64,000 nt of DNA from an uncultured Christensenella sp. (GCA_910583545.1 CAJTXM010000002.1:117737-181736); one strand, 5' to 3'; shown: positions 22,365 to 31,869, numbered from the stretch's first letter. Notes: a model not told the origin generated them from the letters alone. Program-made: numbers and translations.

Positions 22365-25300
22365 TTACGCAAAACTTATTGCAAATTTCAAAAATTTTGT
22401 CATATCGAGCATAGTTTTCGCCGGATTTGTATGAGGACGGAACAATACGAGCGGCGCTTTCGCCATAGACAGAGAAATTCTGTCCGAATACCTGTCCAGA
22501 GCTGCTTTAATACGCGCATCCTTCAAAGAGTTTATAGAAGGAAGCTCCAGGGCTCCGCCGTCACTGCCGACTTCGATTTTTCTGACGTTGAATCCGGAAG
22601 CGTAAGATTTTAAAACCGCAATAATCAGCAGATTCAAAACTTCGTCCGGCATAGGTCCGTAATTGTCCTCTATCGACAGACAGACGCGTTTATAATCTTC
22701 AACCGTTCTGATCTCCGCAATTTGTTTATAACAGTCCATTCTGCCTGCGCCCGATTCGATATATGCTTCGGGAATATAAGCGGTAGCTTTAATATCGAGT
22801 TCGGGCGAAAACTGACTTTCACCCGTCAATTCTTCTTTAAGAAGTTTTGAGTAAAGCTCGTATCCGACTTTATCCATATGCCCGTGCTGTTCCGCACCGA
22901 GCACGTTGCCCGCACCGCGAATTTCAAGATCACGCATTGCAACTTTAAAACCCGAACCGAGTTCGGTGAACTGCATAATAGCTTTAAGCCTCTCCGCCGC
23001 GTCGGACGTGAGTATTTTTTCAGGCTTAAAAGTGAAATACGCATTAGCGAGACGGGCCCCCCTCCCAACTCTTCCTCGCAACTGGTAAAGCTGTGAAATT
23101 CCGAGCCTGTCCGAATCTATAACGATTATAGTATTGGCATTGGGCAGGTCGATGCCGTTTTCTATAATAGTCGTCGTAACCAAAATATTTTTTTCTCCGC
23201 GGTAAAACGAAAAAACGTTATTTTCCAGCATTTCCCTATCCATTCTGCCGTGAGCATAACATACTTTTCCTTCCGGAATAATTTCAGTTATTCTGCCTGC
23301 GAAAGAGGATATGGTTTCCACTTTGTTATAGAGAATAAAAACCTGCCCTCCGCGCGAAAGCTCCCTTATACAAGCATCGCGGATGAGCGTTTCGGTTTCT
23401 TCGACGACGTAAGTCTGCACAGGTAAGCGTTTTTGCGGAGGAGTATTGATAGTGCTGATATCGCGTATTCCCGCAAGCGACATATGAAGGGTGCGCGGTA
23501 TAGGTGTTGCCGTCATTGTAAGACAGTCGACATCGTTTTTAATATGTTTGATTTTCTCCTTGTGCTCTACGCCGAAACGCTGTTCTTCATCGAGGACAAG
23601 CAAACCCAGATCGTAAAATTTTACGTCTGCCGAAAGCAACCTGTGCGTTCCTATAATAAAATCTATTTCGCCCTTTGCAAGCCTTGCCAGCGTTTCGGCC
23701 TGTTGTTTCGGTGTTTTGAAACGGTTCAGCTTTTCAACTCTTACGCCGAAATCTTCAAACCGTTCAAGAGCGGTATTGAAGTGCTGTTCAGACAAAACCG
23801 TGCCCGGACACATCAAAACCGCCTGTTTTCCGCCGAGCACGCATAGATACACGGCTCTGAGCGCAACCTCAGTCTTGCCGAAGCCGACGTCTCCGCAGAG
23901 AAGTCTGTCCATAACCTTATCCGAACACATATCGGCTTTTATCTCTGCAATAGATTCAAGCTGATCGGGAGTTTCTTCATACGAAAAAGCATCTTCAAAC
24001 TCCTGCATCATAACCAAGTTTTCCGGAAAACGAAAACCTCTTCTTCCGTTGCGCTCGGCATACAGCTGTTTAAGATCGAACGAGAGTTCGCGAATTGATT
24101 TTTTAACTCTTTCCTTTACCCTGTCAAATTCCGCTCCGCCTATTTTAGAGAGCGCGGGATTACTGTCGCCGACGTATTTAGAAAGCACGTCCATCTGCTC
24201 GACGGGAACATACAAAACGTCACCGCCCCTGTATTCGATGGCGACATACTCTTTTATACCGTCCGTAGTTTCTATCTTTTTAGTGCCTGTAATTCTGCCT
24301 ATTCCGTGTTTTTCGTGAACGGCGTAATCGCCGATTTCGGGCGCGGTGAACATATCTCCGCGTTTTTTGCGGATACGCTTTGCAACTGACTTTGTATAAA
24401 TATCTCCACTGCCTATAATTACGAGTTTGCTTTCGTGAATAATCAAGCCGTGAGGCAGTTCCTCGCTCGTGACTGATACACCCTGCAAGGCTTCGAGGCT
24501 CAAAGGCAGAGGATAAAGCGGAATATATTCATCCGCAAGCATTGCACACAGTTTTTCCGTGCGCTGAACGCTACCGGTATAAATAAGAACTCTGTAATTA
24601 TTCGAAAGCCAACGCTTTAAATCAATTAAAAGCTGAGGCACCGAATTGAGATAAGCAGGCGACGGCGTAGATTTGAAATTGAAAGTTTTCAGAGGGCGGA
24701 AAAACTGCGTGCTCGTAGTAAAAGTCTGTAAAGCATACGAGCGGTAAGACGAAATTTTCCGCAAAAATATTTCGGGTGAAAGCAACTGATTTATAGAAAA
24801 ATCGAGAGCTTCTCCGCCTTTTTTTAATTCGTTTACGCGTTCGTTATGTTCTTTAAACACTCCGCCAAGCATATCGGAAATAAGTTTGCACTCATCGAAA
24901 ATTATCTGTGTATCCTTATCTATTAAATCGAACAGAGTACAGCTACAATTGAGTACGGGCATAAGAAACGACGCGCCCGCAAACGGAACGCCGTTTTCAA
25001 GTTTTAACATAATTTCGTCCGCAATAGCGCGCGCACGTTTATAAGCAGTTGAATCCGTACATTTTTTTAAACTTTCGGATAAAACTTTTTTAATATACGG
25101 GATTTCTGTTTTTTTATACGATGCGTCGGTAGCTCCTACAACAGATAATTTGTTTAACTCGGGAAGCCGTTCACCGCTTACCGCATCGTACGGACGGATT
25201 TTTTCAACCGTGTCGCCGAAAAAATCGACCCTTACGGGATTTTCGCAATTGACGGGATAAATATCTAAAATATCGCCCCTGACGGCAAAAGTGCCTTTAC

Positions 25301-25778
25301 TTTCCGCGGAATACTCGCGGGAATATCCTATCTGTATAAGTTTTTGCGGTAACGACTGATAATCATATTCGCCGTTAACCTCGAAATCTATGCTTTCAAG
25401 CGACTTCGGGAAAAGCTGAATTACCGCTTCGATACTGGAAACAATTACGTCTGCTCCGCTTAAAATCTGATGAACGGCAGTAAGTCTTTTGAAAAGCGCA
25501 TCCTTTGAAAGAGCGTCTTTATACAATATAACTTCATCCTTTGCCGGAAGCAATACGCATTTTTTACCTGATATTGCGCTTATCGCTGAATAAGCTTTTC
25601 CTGCGGAAACGGAATCGGAAGTTATATAAAGGGTTTTGAATTCCGAAAGTGAAGCCAAAAAATATTTGTGTGCTTCCGATACGCCGAAAACCGCCGTCGG
25701 CGTGCCGAGGCGGAGTTCATTTTGAAGAACGGTATAATCCGCTCCTAAACTTTTGTAAGTAAAAAAGCTCCTGTTCAA
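22365..25778 (-). CDS. mfd: Transcription-repair coupling factor Mfd
   Basis: A 1137-residue translocase that removes stalled RNA polymerase and recruits UvrA. The N-terminal UvrB-homology region is degenerate, as usual. The RNA-polymerase-interaction (CarD-like) domain begins with GDYAVHEKHGIGRITG near residue 480. The translocase module has Walker A GDVGFGKTEVALRAVY near 628, LDEEQRFGV, TATPIPRTLHMS and QLRGRVGRG. The C-terminal UvrA-binding TRCF domain is present. Length is normal. The start lies 2 bp after the pth stop codon, so pth-mfd form an operon. Its partners uvrA and uvrB are in the same window. Confidence 0.98.
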   Translation of the reverse strand: MNRSFFTYKSLGADYTVLQNELRLGTPTAVFGVSEAHKYFLASLSEFKTLYITSDSVSAGKAYSAISAISGKKCVLLPAKDEVILYKDALSKDALFKRLTAVHQILSGADVIVSSIEAVIQLFPKSLESIDFEVNGEYDYQSLPQKLIQIGYSREYSAESKGTFAVRGDILDIYPVNCENPVRVDFFGDTVEKIRPYDAVSGERLPELNKLSVVGATDASYKKTEIPYIKKVLSESLKKCTDSTAYKRARAIADEIMLKLENGVPFAGASFLMPVLNCSCTLFDLIDKDTQIIFDECKLISDMLGGVFKEHNERVNELKKGGEALDFSINQLLSPEIFLRKISSYRSYALQTFTTSTQFFRPLKTFNFKSTPSPAYLNSVPQLLIDLKRWLSNNYRVLIYTGSVQRTEKLCAMLADEYIPLYPLPLSLEALQGVSVTSEELPHGLIIHESKLVIIGSGDIYTKSVAKRIRKKRGDMFTAPEIGDYAVHEKHGIGRITGTKKIETTDGIKEYVAIEYRGGDVLYVPVEQMDVLSKYVGDSNPALSKIGGAEFDRVKERVKKSIRELSFDLKQLYAERNGRRGFRFPENLVMMQEFEDAFSYEETPDQLESIAEIKADMCSDKVMDRLLCGDVGFGKTEVALRAVYLCVLGGKQAVLMCPGTVLSEQHFNTALERFEDFGVRVEKLNRFKTPKQQAETLARLAKGEIDFIIGTHRLLSADVKFYDLGLLVLDEEQRFGVEHKEKIKHIKNDVDCLTMTATPIPRTLHMSLAGIRDISTINTPPQKRLPVQTYVVEETETLIRDACIRELSRGGQVFILYNKVETISSFAGRITEIIPEGKVCYAHGRMDREMLENNVFSFYRGEKNILVTTTIIENGIDLPNANTIIVIDSDRLGISQLYQLRGRVGRGARLANAYFTFKPEKILTSDAAERLKAIMQFTELGSGFKVAMRDLEIRGAGNVLGAEQHGHMDKVGYELYSKLLKEELTGESQFSPELDIKATAYIPEAYIESGAGRMDCYKQIAEIRTVEDYKRVCLSIEDNYGPMPDEVLNLLIIAVLKSYASGFNVRKIEVGSDGGALELPSINSLKDARIKAALDRYSDRISLSMAKAPLVLFRPHTNPAKTMLDMTKFLKFAISFA

Positions 25779-25779
25779 A

Positions 25780-26355
25780 TCAATCCTTTACGTTAAGATT
25801 ATAATCTGTCATTGCCTTTTCGACGGGTGCTCCGCCTGCAATCGCTATCGCCGCGTCAGCCGCTCTTTCACAGACGTAAACAAACAAATCGTAGTCTTCT
25901 TTTTTAACTTCCGAAAGAACGTAATTGATAAGCGGAATACTTACAGCATTGTCTCTAATGCCGATTCTTATCCGCGTAAACGACTGAGTGCCTATTTCAT
26001 CTATGACAGACCGCATACCGTTATGCGTGCCTGCACTGCCCGACGGTCGAATTCTCAAACCGCCCTTCGATATATCGTAATCATCATATATGACGATAAG
26101 ATCCTGTGCGGAAGCCTTATACTTTGCAAACAGTTGCTTCACCGCTCTTCCGCTGTTGTTCATATACGTCACCGGGCGCGCCATAATAATTTTTTCTCCG
26201 CCGATATTCGCCTCGGCTGTAAACGCCTCGCATTCCTTCTTTTTGAACTTCACGCCAAGCTTCGCCGCAATGTCGCCGACGGCAATATAACCGATATTAT
26301 GAAAAGTTTTGAGATATTTTTCTTCGGGATTCCCGAGTCCAACGATAATTTTCAT
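25780..26355 (-). CDS. pth: Peptidyl-tRNA hydrolase
   Basis: Releases peptides from peptidyl-tRNA that drops off the ribosome. The 191-residue chain starts MKIIVGLGNPEEKY, with Asn9 and catalytic His19 in FHNIGY. Further contacts lie in PVTYMNNSGRAV and VIYDDYDISKGGLRIRPSGSAGTHNGMRS (cores YDDYD and SAGTHNGM). Length is normal. It is directly upstream of mfd with a 2-bp gap, an arrangement conserved in Firmicutes. Confidence 0.97.
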   Translation of the reverse strand: MKIIVGLGNPEEKYLKTFHNIGYIAVGDIAAKLGVKFKKKECEAFTAEANIGGEKIIMARPVTYMNNSGRAVKQLFAKYKASAQDLIVIYDDYDISKGGLRIRPSGSAGTHNGMRSVIDEIGTQSFTRIRIGIRDNAVSIPLINYVLSEVKKEDYDLFVYVCERAADAAIAIAGGAPVEKAMTDYNLNVKD

Positions 26356-26397
26356 ATATTAGCCGAAACTCGCCGCATTACTGCGGCGATAAAATAA

Positions 26398-27345
26398 TTA
26401 ATCGTAAATTTTAGACATAGGTCTGTCAAGGTAAACGTTTTCTATCGCCGAAGCGAATATCGGCGCCGTAGAAATCATTTTGATTATGGGAAGTTTTTTC
26501 TCATCAGGTATATTTATAGTATCAAGAATCGCAAGCTGCGTTATCGGCGAAGAAGAAATTTTTTCGATTGCGGAACCCGACAGAACGCCGTGCGAACAAC
26601 AGCCGTAAATTTCCTTAGCTCCCGCTTCTTTCAGCGCAACAGCGCCCTGCACTATAGTGCCTGCCGTATCTATCATATCGTCGACCATAAGACAGTTTTT
26701 ACCTTTCACGTCGCCGATAATATTCATAACTTCCATTACGTTTGCCTTAGGACGGCGCTTGTCCACTATAGCCATCTTCGCGTTCATTCTTGCAGCAACT
26801 TTTCTTGCTCTTGCAACCGAACCGATATCAGGCGATACTACCACGAAATCGTCGTCCACCTTAGGCTTAAAATAATTATATAGCGTAGGTCCTCCGACGA
26901 GATTATCAAGAGGAATATCGAAAAAGCCCTGTATCTGCAAACAGTGCAGATCCATAGTAAGCACTCTGTCAGCCCCTGCCGAAGTAATAAGATTGGCAAC
27001 GAGTTTCGCTGTAATCGGCTCGCGCGAACGAGCTTTTCTGTCCTGACGCGCGTAACCGAAATACGGCATAACCGCAGTAATTCTGCCGGCGCTTGCACGG
27101 CGTGCCGCATCTATCATAATAAGCAGTTCCATAAGATTATTGTTGACGGGACTGCTTGTCGACTGAATAAGGAATACGTCTTTGCCTCTTATCGATTCGT
27201 TGTATCTTACATAAATTTCGCCGTCACAAAAATGCGTTATCTCTATTTCACCCAACGATGTGTTCAGCTTTGAAGCTATTGCTTCCGCAAGCGGTCTGTT
27301 TGAAGATCCTGAAAAAAGTTTGATTTCACTTCCGTGATTGATCAT
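26398..27345 (-). CDS. prs: Ribose-phosphate pyrophosphokinase
   Basis: Makes PRPP from ribose 5-phosphate and ATP for purine, pyrimidine, His and Trp synthesis. The ATG at 27345 (MINHGSEIKLFSGSSN) is the start, because GGAGGAAA lies 5 nt upstream and the family begins here; a longer frame to 27438 would run into the promoter. The ATP loop FDGDG-like segment CDGEIYVRYNESIRG, the metal/PRPP motif MDLHCLQIQGFFDIP and the ribose-phosphate loop MVDDMIDTAGTI are intact. The protein has 315 residues, the normal length for the class I enzyme. It has its own promoter and sits between pth and tadA. Confidence 0.97.
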   Translation of the reverse strand: MINHGSEIKLFSGSSNRPLAEAIASKLNTSLGEIEITHFCDGEIYVRYNESIRGKDVFLIQSTSSPVNNNLMELLIMIDAARRASAGRITAVMPYFGYARQDRKARSREPITAKLVANLITSAGADRVLTMDLHCLQIQGFFDIPLDNLVGGPTLYNYFKPKVDDDFVVVSPDIGSVARARKVAARMNAKMAIVDKRRPKANVMEVMNIIGDVKGKNCLMVDDMIDTAGTIVQGAVALKEAGAKEIYGCCSHGVLSGSAIEKISSSPITQLAILDTINIPDEKKLPIIKMISTAPIFASAIENVYLDRPMSKIYD

Positions 27346-27409
27346 TAAGCTTTCCTCCGCTGTTTTCTTGACGTAAATAAAGACCGAACGCCTTTCAATG
27401 CTTACCAAT

Positions 27410-27438
27410 ATTCTATTATTATATCCCCACAAAGTCAA
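27410..27438 (-). promoter_or_regulatory. Promoter of prs
   Basis: Minus strand: TTGACT (27433-27438), 17 bp, TAGAAT (27410-27415); leader of about 58 nt. Confidence 0.8.
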
Positions 27439-27458
27439 ATAAATCGAATTAAAAACAA

Positions 27459-27911
27459 TTACTGTTTTAATCTTTCACGCATTTGCGAAAAAAATGTTGA
27501 TAAAGTACGAGAACACTCCTCCTGCATAACTCCGCCCTCAACCTCTATCCTGTGGTTTAAAAGGTTCGACTCGGCTATTTGCTCCGTCATAGAACGTCCT
27601 TTTGCCTCGTAAGCTCCGAAATAGACTTTTTTTACCCTCGCGTTGAGCATTGCGCCCATACACATAGGACAAGGCTCCAAAGTGACGTATAGTTCACATT
27701 CGGGTATTCGCCAGCTTTTCAGTTTTCTGCACGCCTTTTCAATAGCTTCGATTTCCGCGTGCGCGGTAGCGATTTGTTTTTTCGTGCGCCTGTTGTGTCC
27801 GCGTGAAATAATTTTTCCGTCACAAACAACAACAGCACCTATCGGCACTTCGCCCTCGCCAAACGCCTTTTGCGCGCACTTTAAGGCGGCTTTCATAAAT
27901 TTATTCTGCAT
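27459..27911 (-). CDS. tadA: tRNA-specific adenosine deaminase TadA
   Basis: Converts A34 to inosine in tRNA-Arg(ACG). The zinc site is His51-Ala-Glu53 (HAE) and Cys81/Cys84 in PCPMC, with the substrate-loop sequence EVPIGAVVV near residues 21-29. At 150 residues it has the normal length. Its start lies within the 3' end of the M14 peptidase gene (11-bp overlap), so it is translated from a shared transcript. Confidence 0.95.
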   Translation of the reverse strand: MQNKFMKAALKCAQKAFGEGEVPIGAVVVCDGKIISRGHNRRTKKQIATAHAEIEAIEKACRKLKSWRIPECELYVTLEPCPMCMGAMLNARVKKVYFGAYEAKGRSMTEQIAESNLLNHRIEVEGGVMQEECSRTLSTFFSQMRERLKQ

Positions 27912-28632
27912 AATTATCCATAAATATTTTTAGCGCGTTATAGCACTTTTTAAGATCCTGTATATCCGTAATAGGATGCTCCAACCCGTCGGCTCCGCAC
28001 TCCACCGTATAAGCAGGTATATTCAGCTTCTGAATACACCAGTCTTTATATCCGCCTGCCGAACCGTAAATCAGCACGGGCTTGTAACCCGTTGCTTCGG
28101 CAAGAATTTTTGCTCCGCGCTCATCACCCTGACCGTTATACTGCCAGTAGATTTCTTCGCCTTTGGTGTGAAAACTGAGAGTTGCAAACGGACGTATTTT
28201 CTGTGTAAACTCTTTAAGCGCTTTCGTTTCACTCTCTGAAAACGGAAAATCGCCGATGCAGTTTTCCGCTCCTCTGCGTTTAGTATTCAGCCTACCGCTC
28301 CCCCAGTCCGCATCGAAATTACAATTCAGATCAACACCGCGGGCATTAGCCTTCCACATAGGTCGGATATCCTCACTTATAGCCGCACCGTCGGGATTTA
28401 CAAGCGGAATAATCCAGCCTCCGCCCTTTTTTACCCCTATCTTGATATGTTTCAGCGCAAGCTTTGCAGTAATCCATTCTCTGCCGTGTATGGCGTAAGT
28501 TGAAATAAACTGCCTGCCCGTAGGACTTCCCACATGCATAGCATAAATTTCTTTACCTCTGAACGAGTAACCTATTACACATTTTCTGCCGTTATAACCT
28601 TCGTAAAACTTGCTTATTTTTTCATATATCAC
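27901..28632 (-). CDS. M14-family zinc carboxypeptidase
   Basis: A 243-residue metallopeptidase of the M14 fold. Zinc ligands are His49 and Glu52 (HGRE) and His155 in LSFHTKG. The substrate-binding Arg/Asn block is RGVDLNCNFDADWG near 98-111, and the catalytic Glu211 is in TVECG. No signal peptide is seen, so it acts in the cytoplasm unless exported by other means. Relatives such as gamma-D-glutamyl-diamino acid peptidases cleave muropeptides; that substrate is inferred. The GTG start has no clear Shine-Dalgarno. It overlaps tadA by 11 bp and lies 19 bp after rlmH. Confidence 0.85.
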   Translation of the reverse strand: MIYEKISKFYEGYNGRKCVIGYSFRGKEIYAMHVGSPTGRQFISTYAIHGREWITAKLALKHIKIGVKKGGGWIIPLVNPDGAAISEDIRPMWKANARGVDLNCNFDADWGSGRLNTKRRGAENCIGDFPFSESETKALKEFTQKIRPFATLSFHTKGEEIYWQYNGQGDERGAKILAEATGYKPVLIYGSAGGYKDWCIQKLNIPAYTVECGADGLEHPITDIQDLKKCYNALKIFMDNYAE

Positions 28633-28651
28633 ACAATAGATTATTCATTCT

Positions 28652-29089
28652 CTACTTGTGATATTCGCCTCCGCCGTTTATCATAAACGATCTGTATATC
28701 TGTTCAAGTAAAATTACGCGCATCAACTGATACGGAAAAGTCATATCCGAAAAAGAAAGCTTTAAATCGGCTTTTGCTTTGACCTCTTCCGCCAAGCCGT
28801 GCGAAGAGCCTATTACAAAAGTACTTTCCGTGCCCGTATCCGTAAACATTTTAATCTGTTCGGCTAAAGTTTCGCTTGCAAGTTTTTTGCCCTCAACGCA
28901 CAGTGCAATGACTTTGCCCTTAACAGCATTCAAAATAAGCTTAGCCTCTTCTTCGAGATTTCTGCACTCAGCCACTTCTTTGATTTCGATTTTAGCAAAA
29001 CGCGAGAGTCTTTTTAAATACTCTTCAAGCGCCTCTTTAAAAAATTTTTCCTTTATTTTTCCCACGCAGACAATATTGATTTTCTGCAT
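28652..29089 (-). CDS. rlmH: 23S rRNA pseudouridine-1915 N3-methyltransferase RlmH
   Basis: A small SPOUT methyltransferase that methylates pseudouridine 1915 in helix 69 of 23S rRNA. FVIGSSHGLAEEV forms part of the AdoMet knot, and the C-terminus FPYQLMRVILLEQIYRSFMINGGGEYHK (cores MRVILLEQIYR and GGGEYHK) is diagnostic of the family. The ATG at 29089 overlaps the CPBP stop codon (TGATG) and is preceded by GGGGTGG. The 145-residue length is slightly below the usual 155-159. Confidence 0.96.
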   Translation of the reverse strand: MQKINIVCVGKIKEKFFKEALEEYLKRLSRFAKIEIKEVAECRNLEEEAKLILNAVKGKVIALCVEGKKLASETLAEQIKMFTDTGTESTFVIGSSHGLAEEVKAKADLKLSFSDMTFPYQLMRVILLEQIYRSFMINGGGEYHK

Positions 29090-30123
29090 CACGCCACCCC
29101 GAAAAGCGAAAGAATCCAGATAATTCCCAACGCACCTATTCCAGCAGAAGCATACTTAAAGAAAACCAATACACCGCCTTTTTCGCATTTTTTGAATTTC
29201 GTTTTATCCAATATCAGCCACACTGTCGCTCCTATAAAAGAAATAGCCGAAAATACGATAAGTATGATATTTGCCGTATCGGATAAAATCAGATTCCCCG
29301 CTTCGTCAAAAAGATTGCAGGCTCCGAATATTACTATTAAAGCATTGTTTATAAAATGCATTAAAACCGACGGCAATAACGAACGCGATCTTATTGCTAT
29401 AAAGGCGAACATACAGCCCGAGATAAACTGATAAACAGTTTGTTCGGGCGATGCGTGGAAAAGCGAAAAACAGAAACCTGTAATAAGAATTGCCCTAATA
29501 CTTCCTGCGCCGTTTTCAGTACAATTTAAAATTAAACCTCTGAACATCACTTCTTCAAATAAGGCAGGTATGACAGCTATGACGATAAGCGCAGGTATGA
29601 CCATACCGCCGGCTAAATCGGGGAAATAGCTTTCTGAAGGACGGGGTTTATAACCGAATAATTTAAAAAATTCCACAGAAAGCCCGTTTAAATGACTTAA
29701 AGAAAACTGTAACCCGAAAATCAATAAAGCGGCAATAAGATAATATTTCGGTTTACATTTAACACGGAAAATCTGTGCAAAGCTTATTTTGTTGCGCTTG
29801 ATTGTAAAAGTGACGCAAAGCGCAATCATTATCGGCGCCAAAAGATAATTGACGTAAATAAAAGCGTCCGTTTTCTGAATATGACCGAGAGCTTCCGACA
29901 AATCGGTATAGCCGTATTTACTCATAATACTGTTGGCTATCAACGCAGTGACAGCCGAAGCCACAAGCGTGAAAATGCAGTAAATTATAACGAGCACAGT
30001 ATACGAAATACCGCCCGTTTTGGAATTAAGCCCTGAATTTACTGTTTGCATTTCAGACCTGTTTTCCTGTTCGAAAAACTCTACACCTTCATTATTTTCG
30101 GTTTCTTTTTCGTTTTTGTCCAT
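29089..30123 (-). CDS. CPBP-family intramembrane metalloprotease
   Basis: A polytopic membrane protein of 344 residues with an acidic cytoplasmic N-terminus of about 38 residues followed by about eight helices. The Abi/CPBP (Rce1-like) catalytic motifs are intact: Glu190-Glu191 and Arg195 in FEEVMFRG, His223 in FSLFHAS and His256 in MHFINN. Bacterial members process peptides or help in bacteriocin self-immunity; the substrate here is unknown. The -10 element of its promoter lies only 6 nt from the ATG and no Shine-Dalgarno is visible, so the mRNA is probably leaderless. The stop overlaps the rlmH start. Confidence 0.88.
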   Translation of the reverse strand: MDKNEKETENNEGVEFFEQENRSEMQTVNSGLNSKTGGISYTVLVIIYCIFTLVASAVTALIANSIMSKYGYTDLSEALGHIQKTDAFIYVNYLLAPIMIALCVTFTIKRNKISFAQIFRVKCKPKYYLIAALLIFGLQFSLSHLNGLSVEFFKLFGYKPRPSESYFPDLAGGMVIPALIVIAVIPALFEEVMFRGLILNCTENGAGSIRAILITGFCFSLFHASPEQTVYQFISGCMFAFIAIRSRSLLPSVLMHFINNALIVIFGACNLFDEAGNLILSDTANIILIVFSAISFIGATVWLILDKTKFKKCEKGGVLVFFKYASAGIGALGIIWILSLFGVA

Positions 30124-30129
30124 AGACAG

Positions 30130-30158
30130 ATTATATACTAAAAAGAAAATAATGTAAA
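30130..30158 (-). promoter_or_regulatory. Promoter of the CPBP-rlmH-M14-tadA operon
   Basis: Minus strand: TTTACA (30153-30158), 17 bp, TATAAT (30130-30135). The -10 ends 6 nt before the ATG, which predicts a leaderless transcript. Confidence 0.8.
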
Positions 30159-30200
30159 CAAATATTTTACTTTTAAAAGCAAATGTTATAAAATTAAATT

Positions 30201-31040
30201 ATGCGTAAAGTGAATTGTAAACTGATTGAAGAATGTGTGTATAAACTGGCTTTGAAAGCGTGCGTATCGATAACCCCGAACTGCAAAAATGCGCTTGAAA
30301 ACGCATTGAAAAACGAAACGGGAAAACAATGTGAATTTGCACTCGAAACCCTTATACAAAATAATGAGATTGCAAAAAAAATGAATATTCCCGTTTGTCA
30401 GGATACGGGCATTGCAACCGTATTCTTAGAAATAGGACAAAACGTTTTCCTTGAAGGCAAAAATCTTGCCGATGCGGTCAACGACGGCGTTAAAAGAGCA
30501 TACAGAGACGGGCTTTTCAGAAATTCGGTTTGCGATCCTCTTACGCGTGTAAATACGGGCGACAATACTCCTGCCGTCATTCACAGCGAAATAGTTGCAG
30601 GAGAAAAAATCGGAATAACATTTATGCCGAAAGGTTTCGGCAGTGAAAATATGTCGAAAATATATATGCTTAAACCTTCGCAAGGCACCTGCGGAATAAT
30701 AGACGCTATTGTCGAAACCGTAAAAATTGCAGGCTCGCGTCCCTGTCCTCCCGTTTACTTGGGCGTCGGCATAGGCGGTACGTTCGAGTACTGCGCATAC
30801 CTTGCAAAAAAGGCCTTGACCCGTGAAATAGGCAGCCGAAACGAACGGAGCGAAATAGCCGAAATCGAACGGCAGGCTCTTAAAAAGATAAACGAGTTAA
30901 AAATAGGATGTCAGGGCTTCCACGGCGAAACGACTGCTTTGGGCGTAAGCTGTGAATATGCTCCTACGCATATTGCAGGCTTACCTGTCGCAGTCAACAT
31001 TCAGTGTCATTGCGTAAGATGTGAAAAGGCGGAAATATGA
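30201..31040 (+). CDS. Class I fumarate hydratase, alpha subunit
   Basis: The iron-sulfur N-terminal half of a two-subunit fumarase or L(+)-tartrate dehydratase. Cluster Cys candidates are Cys66 in VCQDTG, the Cys in GTFEYCAYLAKKAL and one in HCVRCEKAE at the C-terminus. PKGFGSENMSKI and GIGGT are conserved. It interconverts fumarate and malate; a tartrate-type substrate cannot be excluded from sequence. The ATG lies about 8 nt after a TATAAA, with no Shine-Dalgarno, so a leaderless or near-leaderless mRNA is possible. It overlaps the beta-subunit gene by 4 bp. Confidence 0.93.
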   Translation: MRKVNCKLIEECVYKLALKACVSITPNCKNALENALKNETGKQCEFALETLIQNNEIAKKMNIPVCQDTGIATVFLEIGQNVFLEGKNLADAVNDGVKRAYRDGLFRNSVCDPLTRVNTGDNTPAVIHSEIVAGEKIGITFMPKGFGSENMSKIYMLKPSQGTCGIIDAIVETVKIAGSRPCPPVYLGVGIGGTFEYCAYLAKKALTREIGSRNERSEIAEIERQALKKINELKIGCQGFHGETTALGVSCEYAPTHIAGLPVAVNIQCHCVRCEKAEI

Positions 31041-31552
31041 TACTTACTCTACCCCTGTCTTTAAACGACATAAAGAATTTGAAAGCCGGCGACAGCGTTT
31101 TTCTCTCGGGCGCCGTACTTACTGCAAGAGACTGCGCGCACAAAAGAATTGACGAATATCTCGACGGAAATAAACAGCTTCCTTTTGAAATAAAGGACAG
31201 CGTAATTTACTACGCCGGTCCGTGCCCGGCAAAAAACGGTATGGCATCGGGCAGTTGCGGTCCCACCACCTCTTCGAGAATGGAGTCATTTGCTCCGCGT
31301 CTTTTGGATTTGGGTTTAAGAGCAATTATAGGAAAAGGCGAAATTTCAAAAGAAGTCGTAACTGCGATAAAAAGAAACGGTGCAATATATTTTTCGGCTA
31401 TCGGCGGAGCCGGTGCGCTTTATGCAAGCCGAATAAATAAAAGCGAATGTATTGCTTTTGAAGATTTGCTTACGGAGGCGGTTTATAAACTTGAAGTTAA
31501 GAACTTCCCTGTTATAGTCGCCTGCGACAGCTACGGCAACTGCATTTATTGA
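31037..31552 (+). CDS. Class I fumarate hydratase, beta subunit
   Basis: The C-terminal swivel domain of the two-subunit class I fumarase. AGDSVFLSGAVLTARDCAHKR (cores LSGAVLTARDCAHKR), YYAGPCPA, SGSCGPTTSSRM, IGKGEIS and FSAIGGAGALYA are family hallmarks. At 171 residues it has the normal length for a separate beta chain. It is translationally coupled to the alpha subunit by a 4-bp overlap. No terminator was identified directly after it; the next 50 bp lead into the pheST T-box promoter. Confidence 0.94.
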   Translation: MILTLPLSLNDIKNLKAGDSVFLSGAVLTARDCAHKRIDEYLDGNKQLPFEIKDSVIYYAGPCPAKNGMASGSCGPTTSSRMESFAPRLLDLGLRAIIGKGEISKEVVTAIKRNGAIYFSAIGGAGALYASRINKSECIAFEDLLTEAVYKLEVKNFPVIVACDSYGNCIY

Positions 31553-31572
31553 CTTAAAGATAATTAAATGAG

Positions 31573-31601
31573 TTGACATTGAAAAATGTATTCTATATAA
31601 T
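31573..31601 (+). promoter_or_regulatory. Consensus promoter of the pheST T-box transcript
   Basis: TTGACA (31573-31578), 17 bp, TATAAT (31596-31601): perfect sigma-A match. Confidence 0.93.
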
Positions 31602-31607
31602 TATATC

Positions 31608-31852
31608 AATATTGTAAAGGCAACGACCAAGACAGACGTTTTATACGCCTCTTTCAGAGAGAAGAATTCATAGGCTGAAAAATTCTTTATCAGGCAAAAA
31701 CGGTATTCACTTGCGAGCCGGACTTATGAAAGGTTTTATACCCTGTAATTTGTTCCGTATACCTGCGTGAAAGGTTAAACGAGGCAGTATTTACTGCAAA
31801 ATCAGGTGGTACAGCGATTTAACTCGCCCTGTGTTTACGGGGCGGGTATATT
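31608..31852 (+). promoter_or_regulatory. T-box leader (phenylalanine) of pheST
   Basis: The gene-free stretch before pheS is a T-box attenuator that reads uncharged tRNA-Phe. The T-box core aggtggtacagcg lies at 31804-31816. The intrinsic terminator ctcgccc/gggcggg, with a T-run, follows at about 31824-31852. The stem I distal part includes cagagag...aagaatt...aattctt (about 31655-31687). The likely specifier codon is TTC at 31706-31708, in a tattcactt context on the 3' side of stem I, which matches the PheRS genes downstream. When tRNA-Phe is uncharged, its acceptor end should stabilise the antiterminator. Confidence 0.93.
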
Positions 31853-31869
31853 TTTTATATGAGGTTTTT

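Noticed and set aside
27346..27438. Longer N-terminus for Prs
   Set aside because: It would start inside the promoter -35; the GGAGG-preceded ATG at 27345 matches the family start.
31667..31669. TTC within gaattcatagg as the T-box specifier codon
   Set aside because: This TTC lies in the distal part of stem I (aagaatt...aattctt); the TTC at 31706-31708 fits the specifier position on the 3' side of stem I better.
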